Assembly (NCBI RefSeq): GCF_016616235.1
Contig: NZ_CP067100.1
Coordinates: 7,375,001 to 7,439,000 of the forward strand
Origin: Bradyrhizobium diazoefficiens
GTDB lineage: Bacteria; Pseudomonadota; Alphaproteobacteria; Rhizobiales; Xanthobacteraceae
Direction: 5' to 3'
DNA: 64,000 bases
Shown: piece after piece, positions 42,740 through 52,228 of the stretch
Layout: each line of letters starts with the position of its first letter
How positions within the stretch are numbered: position 1 is the stretch's first letter
Notes under the pieces: generated by a model
Databases searched by the model: none
The model's input: the letters and a program-made list of their open reading frames with translations, nothing else
What the model was told of the DNA's origin: nothing
Made by a program: the position numbers and the translations under genes

Positions 42740-43804
42740 GTGGCGGAGAGTGACAATATCGTCGTCGAGACCGCGGAGAAAATCTTCGCCGATCTCGCCG
42801 ATCCGCAAACCATCAACAACGACAAGACGAATTCCTGGCAGGCGCCGCTGTGGCAGGCGCTGAGCGAAGCCGGCCTGCCGCTGTCCTGGGTGCCGGACGA
42901 TCACGGCGGCTCCGGCGCCAGCCTGGCCGACGGCTTTGCACTGCTCAACGCGGCTGGCCGCTTCGCGGTCGCGGTTCCCCTGGCCGAGACGATGCTTGCC
43001 GGTTGGCTGCTGGCGCAGGCCAAGATCGCCTCGCCCGAAGGCGAGATGACGGTACTGCCGGCATCGCCGAAGGATCGCATCACGCTTGATGCGGACGGCG
43101 CGCTCTCCGGCCGCTGCCGGGGCATACCCTTTGCCAAAGCGGCGAAGCATTTTGCGGTGCTGGCGCATGGCAAAGACGGCGTTTCCATCGCGCTGGTCGA
43201 TGCAAGCAGGGGACGGATCGAATCCGGACTCAATGTCGGCTACGACCAGAGCGATATCGTGACGCTCGACAAGGCCCAGCCGGTCTCCATCAAGGCCGCG
43301 CCGACGGGATTTGACCAGAGCCATCTGATGCTGATGGGTGGCGTTGCGCGCAGCCTTCAGATCGCGGGCGCGCTGGAATCGATGCTCGACATCTCCGTGC
43401 GCTATTCCAACGAGCGCGTCGCCTTCGAAAAGAAGATCTCGAAATTCCAGGCGGTGCAGCACAATCTCGCGCGCCTTGCCGGCGAATCCGCCGCGGCGCT
43501 TGCGGCTGCGACTTCGGCGGCCGATGCCATCGCCAGCGCAAAAAGCTTCAACGACGAGGTCTATCTCGAAGCGGCCTCGGCAAAGATCCGCTGCGCGGAG
43601 GCCGCCGAGAAGGGTGGCGGCATCGCGCATCAGGTCCACGGCGCGATCGGCTTCACCCTGGAGCACATCCTGCATCGCTATTCGCTGCGCGCACTGGCCT
43701 GGCGCGATGATTTCGGCTCGGAAAGCCACTGGGCCGTCGAGCTCGGCAAGCTGGTTGCAAATCGCGGCGCCGATGAGCTGTGGCCGCTCGTGGCGTCGCG
43801 CTAA
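42740..43804 (+). CDS. Acyl-CoA dehydrogenase family protein (small-subunit type)
   Basis: This 354-residue acyl-CoA dehydrogenase homologue begins at GTG 42740 (AESDNIVVETAEK), about five bases after GGGGA. It keeps the flavin-domain C-terminal region (YSNERVAFEKKISKFQAVQH, IAHQVHGAIGFTLEHILHRY), but the middle is short and the usual substrate-domain signature is weak. This is the pattern of the partner subunit in heteromeric dehydrogenases such as PimD or steroid FadE pairs. It is followed 16 bases later by a full-length dehydrogenase gene, which supports a two-subunit enzyme. The acyl substrate is unknown. Confidence 0.8.
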   Translation: MAESDNIVVETAEKIFADLADPQTINNDKTNSWQAPLWQALSEAGLPLSWVPDDHGGSGASLADGFALLNAAGRFAVAVPLAETMLAGWLLAQAKIASPEGEMTVLPASPKDRITLDADGALSGRCRGIPFAKAAKHFAVLAHGKDGVSIALVDASRGRIESGLNVGYDQSDIVTLDKAQPVSIKAAPTGFDQSHLMLMGGVARSLQIAGALESMLDISVRYSNERVAFEKKISKFQAVQHNLARLAGESAAALAAATSAADAIASAKSFNDEVYLEAASAKIRCAEAAEKGGGIAHQVHGAIGFTLEHILHRYSLRALAWRDDFGSESHWAVELGKLVANRGADELWPLVASR

Positions 43805-43820
43805 TCGGGAGACGAAACAC

Positions 43821-44981
43821 ATGACTGCTGCCCTCCGTTTCGATCCGATCCGCCTGCCCGAAAAGTGCGAGCAATTGCGCAAGGAAGTGCGCGCCTTCCT
43901 TGCCGAGGAAATCGCCGCCGGCACCTTCGATCCGCACAAGCCCAATCGCGAGGACACCGACGCGCCGGAATTCTCCCGCCGGGTCGGCGCCAAGGGCTGG
44001 CTGGGAATGACCTGGCCGAAGAAATATGGCGGCCAGGAGCGCTCTTTCCTCGAGCGCTACGTCGTGACCGAGGAGATGCGCGTCGCCAACGCGCCGACGC
44101 GGCGCTTCTTCGTCGCCGACCGTCAGAGCGGCCCGGTGCTGCTGAAATACGCGCCCGAGCACATCAAGATGGAGATCCTGCCGCGGATCTGCCGCGGCGA
44201 GATCTGCTTTGCGATCGGCATGAGTGAGCCGAACTCCGGCTCAGACCTTTTCGCGGCGAAGACGCGCGCGACCAAGACCGACGGCGGCTATCTCATCAAC
44301 GGCACCAAGATCTGGACCTCGTCGGCGCATATCGCCGATTACATGATCGCGATCTTCCGGACCTCGCCGCCGACCAAGGAGAACCGCCGTCACGGCCTGA
44401 CCCAGTTCCTGGTCAAGATGAAACAGCCCGGCATCAAGGTGAACCCGATCGGCCAGATCACCGGTCAGTACGAGTTCAACGAGGTCGTCTTCACCGACTT
44501 CTTCGTACCCGACGACCACGTGCTCGGCGAGGTCGACGGCGCCTGGAAGCAGGCCACATCCGAGCTCGCCTATGAGCGCTCCGGCCCCGAGCGTTTCCTC
44601 GAGACCTATTACGTCTTGACCGAGCTGGTCCGCGCCGTCGGCCCCAATCCGGATACGCGCAGCGCCGAAGGTATCGGCCGTCTCGTCGCACAGCTCCACA
44701 CCATGCGCCGCATGTCGGTGTCGGTGGCCGGCATGCTGGAAGCCGGCAAGGAGCCGGTGGTCGAGGCTTCCATCGTCAAGGACATCGGCACGGTGTGGGA
44801 GCAGCAACTGCCGCATCGCGTGCGCGATCTCGCCGCTTTCGTCGAGGAGACCGCGACCAACCGCGAGACCCTGGAGCGGCAGCTCGACTTCGCCATCAAG
44901 ACTGCGCCAAAGCTCACCATCCAGGGCGGCACCACCGAGGTGCTGCGTGGCATCATCGCCCGCGGCTTGGGCCTGCGCTAG
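43821..44981 (+). CDS. Acyl-CoA dehydrogenase (large-subunit type)
   Basis: This 386-residue enzyme has the family signatures FAIGMSEPNSGSDLFAAKTR and the C-terminal LTIQGGTTEVLRGIIARGLG, and a conserved YERSGPERFLETYYVL stretch typical of dehydrogenases acting on larger or cyclic acyl-CoAs. The start ATG 43821 follows GGGAGA closely. Its gene is directly downstream of the small-subunit homologue. The two likely form a heteromeric acyl-CoA dehydrogenase whose product could be hydrated by the enoyl-CoA hydratase encoded next (45165-45977). Confidence 0.87.
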   Translation: MTAALRFDPIRLPEKCEQLRKEVRAFLAEEIAAGTFDPHKPNREDTDAPEFSRRVGAKGWLGMTWPKKYGGQERSFLERYVVTEEMRVANAPTRRFFVADRQSGPVLLKYAPEHIKMEILPRICRGEICFAIGMSEPNSGSDLFAAKTRATKTDGGYLINGTKIWTSSAHIADYMIAIFRTSPPTKENRRHGLTQFLVKMKQPGIKVNPIGQITGQYEFNEVVFTDFFVPDDHVLGEVDGAWKQATSELAYERSGPERFLETYYVLTELVRAVGPNPDTRSAEGIGRLVAQLHTMRRMSVSVAGMLEAGKEPVVEASIVKDIGTVWEQQLPHRVRDLAAFVEETATNRETLERQLDFAIKTAPKLTIQGGTTEVLRGIIARGLGLR

Positions 44982-45013
44982 ATGGGATCGAGACCCTGGC
45001 CGCACGCTCCGTT

Positions 45014-45133
45014 CACCTCTCCCATCGGGAGAGATCGGCGCGTAGCGCCGGGTGAGGAGTTAGGGTCCCACGATAGAGCCGATCCCCTCACCCGATTTGC
45101 TGGCGCAATCGACCTCTCCCTATGGGAGAGGTG
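45014..45133. repeat. Dispersed palindromic intergenic repeat, family A copy 2
   Basis: It begins CACCTCTCCCATCGGGAGAG and ends CTCTCCCTATGGGAGAGGTG, with inner GGTGAGG and CCTCACC arms. It has the same layout as the element at 1668-1798. It separates the acyl-CoA dehydrogenase and enoyl-CoA hydratase genes. Confidence 0.8.
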
Positions 45134-45164
45134 GTTTTTCGCTACTGAGATACTGGAGGCTAAG

Positions 45165-45977
45165 ATGAACACCTACACAGATATCGGCGTCGAGAAGGTC
45201 GGGCACGTCGGCACCATCGAGATCCGCCGCCCGCCGCTCAACTTCTTCGACATTTCGCTGATCAACCAGATCGCGGACGCGCTCGACGAGTTCGACCGCG
45301 ACATCGAGATCCGCGCCTCGGTGCTCTCGGCGCAGGGCAAGGCGTTCTGCGCCGGCGCCAATTTCGGCGATCCGGCCCGGCAGGCGCAGGAGGCGCGCGA
45401 GGCCGAGAAGAAGGGCGATCCCGCCGACAATCTCGGCCCGATCAACCATCTCTATATCCAGGCCGTGCGCATCTTCCGCGCCAAAAAGCCGATCGTCGCC
45501 GCCGTGCAGGGCGCGGCCATCGGCGGCGGCCTGGGTCTCGCGGTGTCGGCGGATTTTCGCGTCACCTGCCCCGAAGCGCGCTTTTCGGCGAACTTCACAA
45601 AACTCGGCTTTCATCCCGGCTTCGGCCTGACCGTGACGCTGCCGGAGCTGATCGGCAAGAACAACGCCGAGCTGATGTTTTACACCAGCCGCCGCGTCAC
45701 CGGCGAAGAGGCCGTGAAATGGGGCCTCGCCAACGTATTGGTGCCGCAGGACCAGGTGAAGGCGGGCGCGATGAAGCTCGCCGCCGAAATTGCCGAATGC
45801 TCCCCGCTCGGCCTGCTCTCCACCCGCGCGACGATGCGCGCCGGCCTCGCCGATCGCGTCATGGCCGCGACCAATCACGAACTCGCCGAGCAGACCCGCC
45901 TGCGCGCGACGGAAGATTTCAAGGAAGGCGTCAAGGCTACGGAAGAGCGGCGCGTGGCGAACTTTAGGGGAAGATAA
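45165..45977 (+). CDS. Enoyl-CoA hydratase/isomerase family protein
   Basis: This 270-residue crotonase-fold enzyme has the first oxyanion region AQGKAFCAGANFGDPARQ and the second VQGAAIGGGLGLAVSADFRV. Where classical hydratases carry the second glutamate, it reads FTKLGFHPGFGLTVTLP, so catalysis may differ from plain hydration (isomerase or hydrolase are possible). The ATG at 45165 has GGAGG nine bases upstream. It follows the acyl-CoA dehydrogenase pair on the same strand across a dispersed repeat, and ends before a strong terminator. Confidence 0.85.
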   Translation: MNTYTDIGVEKVGHVGTIEIRRPPLNFFDISLINQIADALDEFDRDIEIRASVLSAQGKAFCAGANFGDPARQAQEAREAEKKGDPADNLGPINHLYIQAVRIFRAKKPIVAAVQGAAIGGGLGLAVSADFRVTCPEARFSANFTKLGFHPGFGLTVTLPELIGKNNAELMFYTSRRVTGEEAVKWGLANVLVPQDQVKAGAMKLAAEIAECSPLGLLSTRATMRAGLADRVMAATNHELAEQTRLRATEDFKEGVKATEERRVANFRGR

Positions 45978-46011
45978 CGGTCGCCAACTCCGGTCCACTC
46001 CCGATCTACGC

Positions 46012-46046
46012 AAAACGCCTGGCAATTGCGTTGCCAGGCGTTTTTT
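46012..46046. terminator. Rho-independent terminator, probably bidirectional
   Basis: AAAACGCCTGGCAA and TTGCCAGGCGTTTTTT form a near-perfect stem around five bases, with a T-run on the plus strand and an A-run before the left arm. It lies between the convergent enoyl-CoA hydratase and boxB genes and can end both transcripts. Confidence 0.9.
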
Positions 46047-46085
46047 CATGCGGCGCGACAGGTGAGTTTGAGGCCGCGTCGTCGC

Positions 46086-47537
<1,452 letters not shown>

Positions 47538-47561
47538 GGCCGTGCTCCTTGCTCCGGTCTC

Positions 47562-47681
47562 GTGTCCCGGACGCAGTGCGGCGCGAAGTGCTGCACTGCT
47601 GAGCCGGGACCTATGTCTGATCCGTCTGGGTCCCGGTTCAGCGTCGCATCATTTCGTGCTGCGCCGCGCCCGGGACAAGAA
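47562..47681. repeat. Palindromic intergenic repeat between boxC and boxB
   Basis: GTGTCCCGGACGCAGTGCGG and TGCGCCGCGCCCGGGACAAG flank smaller dyads such as GAAGTGCTGCACTGC and GGGTCCCGG. The arms resemble other GTCCCGG-type repeats in the window. It fills most of the gap between the two box genes. Confidence 0.6.
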
Positions 47682-47686
47682 AGTCA

Positions 47687-49375
47687 TCAAACCCGCGTCA
47701 TATCGAATTTCGGCTTCTGGCCGCTGCCGTAGCGGCGCAGCGCGCCTTCCTCGCCGACCGCGTTGGGGCGCTGGAAGATCCAGTTCTGCCAGGCGGTGAG
47801 GCGCGCGAAGATTTTCGATTCCATCGTCTCGGGGCCGACGAAGCGCAGGCTCGCTTCCATGCCGGTGAGGCTGTCGGGCGAGAAGCTGGCGCGCTCCTCC
47901 AGGAACACGCGGACCTCGTCGTCCCAATCGATGTCATCGAGCGCGAAGGTGACGAGGCCGAGTTCTTCGGCCTGTTCGGCATCGAGTGCGGTGCCGAGCG
48001 TCGCTTCCGCGCGCTCCAGATCGGACGGATCGGCCTGGAAGCGCGATTGAAGCCGCGTCAGCCCGTGGCTCATCGGATACGGGCCGAAATTCATCGCGGA
48101 GAGCTCGATCGATGGCGGCGGACGGTTGTCGCCCTGGCGCGTGCCGATCAGCATGTAGGAGCGGTCGGCAGCGAACACGAGCTCGGCGAGCGTGCCGGCA
48201 AAGCACGAACCGGGCTCGACCAGCGTCACCAGCGTGCGCGAGGTGACGTCGATGCGCTTGAGCACACGCTTCCAGTAGTGCCTGATTTCGTTGACCAGCC
48301 AGTGCGCCTTATTGGCTTCGAGGAATGTGTCGCAGGCGAGCACATGGGCGCGGTCGCCATGGCTCTTGAACACCAGCATGGCGATCTCGAGCTCGTTGAT
48401 GCGCAGGTGCAGGATGGCGTCATCGAGCTCGCGCGCGACCTGGAGCGGCCAGAACGCCGCGCCTTGCGCCATCATGCCGTCGATGTCGGCCGGGGGAGCT
48501 GTTTCCGGCGCCTTGATCGAGATGGTGGCGATGCGGGCGTTGCGGTCGATATCGACCGTGACGAAGCCGTAGCGCAGGCTGGTCTCGTCGATGATGCGCC
48601 TCAGCGGCGTCAGCGCGATGCCCTTGCCGCTGCCCTTGCGCTTCGAGTTGGCTGCAAATTCCCTGGCGCGCTCGGCGACCTTGGCGTCGAGCTTGGAGTT
48701 CGGCGTGATTTCGTCGACGAGGCGCCACTGCACCGCGCGCTTGCCTTTCACGCCCTCTTCGATGGTGCAGAAGAAATCGGCGTGGTCGCGTCGCACCTTG
48801 CGCTTGTCGACGACACGGGTGAGACCGCCGGTGCCCGGCAGCACCGCGAGCAGCGGCACTTCCGGCAGCGCCACGGCGGAAGCACCGTCGTCGGCAAGGA
48901 TAATGTGGTCGGTGGCAAGCGCCAGCTCATAGCCGCCGCCGGCGGCCGAGCCGTTCACCACCGTGATGAAGCGCTGGCCGGAATTCTCGGATGAATCCTC
49001 CATGCCGTTGCGGGTCTCGTTGGTGAACTTGCAGAAGTTCACCTTGTGGGCATGGGTCGAGCCTGCGAGCATGCGGATGTTGGCACCGGCGCAGAACACG
49101 CGGTTCTTGGCCGAGCGCATCACCACCACCTTCACCTCGGGATGTTCGAAGCGCAGGCGCTGGACCGCATCCGCCAGCTCGATGTCGACGCCGAGATCGT
49201 AGGAGTTCAGCTTGAGCTGATAGCCCTCGAACAGGCCGCCATTCTCGTCGACGTCCATGGTCAGCGTCGCGACGTCACCGTCGACCGCCAGCTTCCAGTG
49301 CTTGTAGCGGGACGGTTCGGTCTGGAAATCGATGAATGTCGCGCCGCCTGCGAGGCGCCGTTCTTCCCCGGCCAT
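47687..49375 (-). CDS. boxC: 2,3-epoxybenzoyl-CoA dihydrolase BoxC
   Basis: This 562-residue two-crotonase-domain protein cleaves the ring of 2,3-epoxybenzoyl-CoA with water, giving 3,4-dehydroadipyl-CoA semialdehyde and formate. The first domain shows MRSAKNRVFCAGANIRMLAG and VVNGSAAGGGYELALATDHI; the second shows LVEPGSCFAGTLAELVFAAD. Length and motif order match BoxC. The start at 49375 (MAGEERRLAGGATF) is preferred to the upstream ATG at 49417. Two TGCA-type boxes lie upstream at 49413 and 49465, suggesting control by BoxR. Confidence 0.93.
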   Translation of the reverse strand: MAGEERRLAGGATFIDFQTEPSRYKHWKLAVDGDVATLTMDVDENGGLFEGYQLKLNSYDLGVDIELADAVQRLRFEHPEVKVVVMRSAKNRVFCAGANIRMLAGSTHAHKVNFCKFTNETRNGMEDSSENSGQRFITVVNGSAAGGGYELALATDHIILADDGASAVALPEVPLLAVLPGTGGLTRVVDKRKVRRDHADFFCTIEEGVKGKRAVQWRLVDEITPNSKLDAKVAERAREFAANSKRKGSGKGIALTPLRRIIDETSLRYGFVTVDIDRNARIATISIKAPETAPPADIDGMMAQGAAFWPLQVARELDDAILHLRINELEIAMLVFKSHGDRAHVLACDTFLEANKAHWLVNEIRHYWKRVLKRIDVTSRTLVTLVEPGSCFAGTLAELVFAADRSYMLIGTRQGDNRPPPSIELSAMNFGPYPMSHGLTRLQSRFQADPSDLERAEATLGTALDAEQAEELGLVTFALDDIDWDDEVRVFLEERASFSPDSLTGMEASLRFVGPETMESKIFARLTAWQNWIFQRPNAVGEEGALRRYGSGQKPKFDMTRV

Positions 49376-49412
49376 GGGCCACCCTTGAGCTTGTCTCGGT
49401 TGTACCGTTGAA

Positions 49413-49426
49413 TGCACAATAATTCA
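49413..49426. promoter_or_regulatory. Candidate BoxR box upstream of boxC, copy 1
   Basis: TGCA-N6-TTCA lies 38-51 bases upstream of the boxC start in an AT-rich stretch. It resembles the TGCA-N6-TGCA element at 62607. I recall TGCA boxes as the recognition feature of BzdR/BoxR-family regulators. Confidence 0.5.
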
Positions 49427-49464
49427 TATTGCGGGACGCGTCTAGCCCCTCAACGGCGATTATA

Positions 49465-49478
49465 TGCACTTTGCTTCA
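49465..49478. promoter_or_regulatory. Candidate BoxR box upstream of boxC, copy 2
   Basis: TGCACTTTGCTTCA lies 90-103 bases upstream of the boxC start and just after the end of the hydrolase gene. With its flanks it agrees with the site at 62607-62620 at all but two positions over ATGCACTTTGYTKCATG. Confidence 0.6.
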
Positions 49479-49501
49479 TGTAACTCCTGGCATCCGCACC
49501 G

Positions 49502-50320
49502 TCATGCGGCGCGCCCCTGAAGTCCGGGATCATCGCGCAGGGCCGCCTTTGCAAATTGCTCAACTGCGTCGAGCGTCGCTGCGGGCGCTTCACGGTGCGG
49601 GGAATGCCCCGCGCCTGAAATGATCTTCACGTCGACCGGGCAGTAACATTCGCCCTGCGCAATCTCGACCTGGCGCAGTGTCCCGTATTGGTCATCGACA
49701 CCTTGCAGGAGCAGGATGGGAACGCGGATGTAGGCGAGATATTCCGAGATGTCCCAGTCGCGGAATTTTGGATCGAGCCAGACACCATTCCAACCATAGA
49801 AGGCGTTGTCGACATCCTTGTGCCAGCGCGCGAGCTTTGTCTTCAGGTCCGTGGTCTCGTAGGCGGTCTTGATCTCGTCGATAGATTTCACCGAGATGTC
49901 CTCGACGATGAAGTGCGGCGCGATCAACACGACGCCTTGCAGACGATGATCCTGGTGCGCCCCGGCATAGATCGTCGCGATCGAGGCGCCATCGGAATGG
50001 CCGAGCAAGAGGCCGTGCTTGAAACCGATCGCATCGAGCAATTTCGGCAGCACGTCCAGCGCCTCGCGCTGCATGTAGTCGAGCGGCCGCGGCAGCATCG
50101 CCGGACTCGACTGGCCGTAGCCGGCGCGCGAATAGGCGAAGATGCCGGCGCCGGTGGCTTGCTGGAGTTTTCCCGGGAAATCCCCCCAGAGGCCGACGGA
50201 GCCGAGGCCTTCGTGCAGCATGACGATCGTTGGCGCGTCGGCGGCCTCCGGCGCGAGCCATTTGTATTCGAGGCTGGCGCCGCCAATGCTGAGGAAGCCG
50301 GAGGGGGTGAGGTTGGTCAT
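49502..50320 (-). CDS. Alpha/beta fold hydrolase of the box cluster
   Basis: This 272-residue alpha/beta hydrolase has the oxyanion segment VMLHEGLGSVGLWGDFP, the nucleophile elbow LLGHSDGASIATIYAG with a serine, an acidic residue in LLQGVDDQYGTLRQ and the catalytic histidine in ISGAGHSPHREAPA. Hydrolases of this kind accompany box genes in other bacteria and have been suspected to reopen a lactone or remove a side product of the pathway. It lies between benzoate-CoA ligase and boxC on the same strand. The ATG at 50320 (MTNLTPSGFLS) is chosen over the longer frame, which runs into a repeat. Confidence 0.83.
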   Translation of the reverse strand: MTNLTPSGFLSIGGASLEYKWLAPEAADAPTIVMLHEGLGSVGLWGDFPGKLQQATGAGIFAYSRAGYGQSSPAMLPRPLDYMQREALDVLPKLLDAIGFKHGLLLGHSDGASIATIYAGAHQDHRLQGVVLIAPHFIVEDISVKSIDEIKTAYETTDLKTKLARWHKDVDNAFYGWNGVWLDPKFRDWDISEYLAYIRVPILLLQGVDDQYGTLRQVEIAQGECYCPVDVKIISGAGHSPHREAPAATLDAVEQFAKAALRDDPGLQGRAA

Positions 50321-50358
50321 GGTCGAAATCTCGTTCCTAGCCGCAGAGAAAGTCTCCA

Positions 50359-50528
50359 CCCTCCCCTGGAGGGGGAGGGTCGCTACGCATGGAGCGAAGC
50401 GCAATGCGTAGCGGGGTGGGGTGAAGGTCTGTCGACACTGAACACTGCCCGAGTGGAGAGATCACCCCAGCCCGTCACGCATCTCGCTACGCTCGATCGC
50501 GCCGACCCTCCCCCTCCAGGGGAGGGTA
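50359..50528. repeat. Dispersed palindromic intergenic repeat, family B copy 2
   Basis: CACCCTCCCCTGGAGGGGGA at the left and CCTCCCCCTCCAGGGGAGGG at the right, with inner GGGGTGGGGTGA and TCACCCCAGCCC, match the plan of the element at 16404-16557. It separates benzoate-CoA ligase from the hydrolase gene. Confidence 0.8.
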
Positions 50529-50554
50529 AGCAAGCGCGTCCGCCGTCTGCGTAC

Positions 50555-52096
50555 TCAACTCGCCCCTTCCCGCAGCTTGAACCGCTGGATCTTTCCCGTC
50601 GCGGTCTTCGGCAAGGACTCCACCACGTCGATCCAGCGCGGATACTTCCACGGGCCGATCTTCTGCTTGACGTGCTCCTTCAGCTTGTCCTGCAGATCCG
50701 TCATCGTCGCGCCGGGGCGCAGGACCACGAAGGCCTTCGGCTTCAACAGGCCTTCAGGATCGGCTTCAGGCACGACAGCCGCCTCCAGCACCGAAGGATG
50801 GGTGATCAGTGCGCTCTCGACCTCGAACGGCGAGACCCAGATGCCGGAGACCTTGAACATGTCGTCGGCGCGGCCGCAGAAAGTATAGCGGCCATCGCTG
50901 TCGCGGACATATTTGTCGCCGGTACGGGTCCATGGGCCCTCGAAGGTGCGGCGGCTCTTGTGGCGCTGATTCCAGTAGCCCTCGCCGGCGGACGGCGCAT
51001 CGACCAGCAGCTCGCCAACCTCGCCGTCGGCGACGTCCTGGCCGGCCTCGTTGACGAGCCGCACCGCATAGCCCGGCACCGGCTTGCCGGACGAGCCGTA
51101 CTTGATGTCGCCGGGCGCATTCGACAGGAAAATGTGCAACAGCTCGGTCGAGCCGACCCCGTCGAGGATGTCGACGCCGAAGCGCGCCTTCCAGCTGTTG
51201 CCGACGGATTCCGGCAGCGCCTCGCCGGCCGAGGTGCAGATGCGCAAAGCATTGCCGCCGCGTTCGCCCTTCATCGTCTCGTCGTTGAGCATCGCCGCGA
51301 ACAACGTCGGCACGCCGTAGAAGATCGACGGATTGTAGCGGTTCATCAGGTCGAACATCCGCGCCGGCGTCGGGCGCTCGCTGTTCAGGATTACGCTGGC
51401 ACCGACCGACATCGGGAAGGTCAGCGCATTGCCGAGGCCATAGGCGAAGAACAGTTTTGCGGCGGACAGGCAGACGTCGTTCTCGCGGATACCGAGCACC
51501 TGCTTCGCGTAGGTATCCGCGGTCGCCTGCAAATTCGAATGCAGATGGCGCACGCCCTTGGGCATGCCGGTCGAGCCGGATGAATAGAGCCAGAACGCCG
51601 GCTCGTCCGGATGCGTCCCCGCGGTGGTGAACTGGTCGCTCTCGCCGGAGATCTCTTCCGCAAGCTGCTTGTGGCCGTTCTGCTTGGCGCCGGAGACGAC
51701 CACATGCTCGAGATCCGGCATGCGGCCGACCACGTCCTTGATGACGGGGTAGAGCGCTTCGGACACGAACAGCACGCGGGCACGGCAGTCAGCGAGGATG
51801 TAGGCATATTGATCCGCGGTCAGCAGCGTGTTGAGCGGCACCGGCACGATGCCGGCGCGGATCGCGCCCAGGAACACGATCGGGAAGTCGACCGTATCCA
51901 GCATGATCATCGCGACGCGCTCCTCGCGGCGAACGCCGAGCCGGCGCAGCATGTTGGCGGCGCGCCGGGTCTCGCGCTGGAGCTCGCCATAGGTGAGCCG
52001 CGAGACGGTGTCGTCGAACACCAGCTTGTTGCCGCGGCCCTCCTCGACGTTGCGGTCGAGCAGCCAGGTCACCGCGTTGTAGGATCCCTCGCTCAC
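50555..52096 (-). CDS. bclA: Benzoate-CoA ligase
   Basis: This 513-residue ANL ligase activates benzoate to benzoyl-CoA, the entry step of the box pathway. It begins MSEGSYNAVTWLLDRNVEEG, the characteristic start of benzoate-CoA ligases. The phosphate loop YSSGSTGMPKG is at 171-181, the motif DGVGSTELLHIFLSN follows, TGDKYVRDSDGRYTFCGRAD is the hinge, and the catalytic lysine is near 502 in KTATGKIQRF. It is divergent from boxR. The 132-base gap carries a perfect palindrome and a tandem repeat that may be the regulatory site. It heads the operon ligase, hydrolase, boxC, boxB. Confidence 0.92.
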   Translation of the reverse strand: MSEGSYNAVTWLLDRNVEEGRGNKLVFDDTVSRLTYGELQRETRRAANMLRRLGVRREERVAMIMLDTVDFPIVFLGAIRAGIVPVPLNTLLTADQYAYILADCRARVLFVSEALYPVIKDVVGRMPDLEHVVVSGAKQNGHKQLAEEISGESDQFTTAGTHPDEPAFWLYSSGSTGMPKGVRHLHSNLQATADTYAKQVLGIRENDVCLSAAKLFFAYGLGNALTFPMSVGASVILNSERPTPARMFDLMNRYNPSIFYGVPTLFAAMLNDETMKGERGGNALRICTSAGEALPESVGNSWKARFGVDILDGVGSTELLHIFLSNAPGDIKYGSSGKPVPGYAVRLVNEAGQDVADGEVGELLVDAPSAGEGYWNQRHKSRRTFEGPWTRTGDKYVRDSDGRYTFCGRADDMFKVSGIWVSPFEVESALITHPSVLEAAVVPEADPEGLLKPKAFVVLRPGATMTDLQDKLKEHVKQKIGPWKYPRWIDVVESLPKTATGKIQRFKLREGAS

Positions 52097-52116
52097 GGTC
52101 GTCTCCCCAGAATTTA

Positions 52117-52128
52117 GAATTATAATTC
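52117..52128. promoter_or_regulatory. Perfect palindrome in bclA-boxR divergent promoter
   Basis: GAATTATAATTC is a perfect 12-base palindrome 21-32 bases upstream of the benzoate-CoA ligase start. It could be an operator or part of a promoter. A degenerate TGCA-type element (GGCA-N6-TTCA) lies at 52168-52181 closer to boxR. Confidence 0.5.
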
Positions 52129-52200
52129 ATAGAAAGACACTGCGGCGGCTTGCTGTCAATGCCAGCAGGCATTATGTTTCATTAAAGCGCGCCGCAGGAC

Positions 52201-52220
52201 ATCTATAAAAATCTATAAAA
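52201..52220 (+). repeat. Two tandem copies of ATCTATAAAA before boxR
   Basis: The ten-base unit ATCTATAAAA is repeated exactly twice, ending eight bases before the boxR ATG and directly ahead of its ribosome site GAAGG. It is A/T rich in a GC-rich setting and may be promoter -10 material, a translation enhancer or an operator. Confidence 0.6.
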
Positions 52221-52228
52221 GAAGGCTC

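Noticed and set aside
49688..51583. 631-residue plus-strand open frame over the box hydrolase and ligase
   Set aside because: It is antisense to the alpha/beta hydrolase, a repeat and benzoate-CoA ligase, which have clear catalytic motifs on the minus strand.
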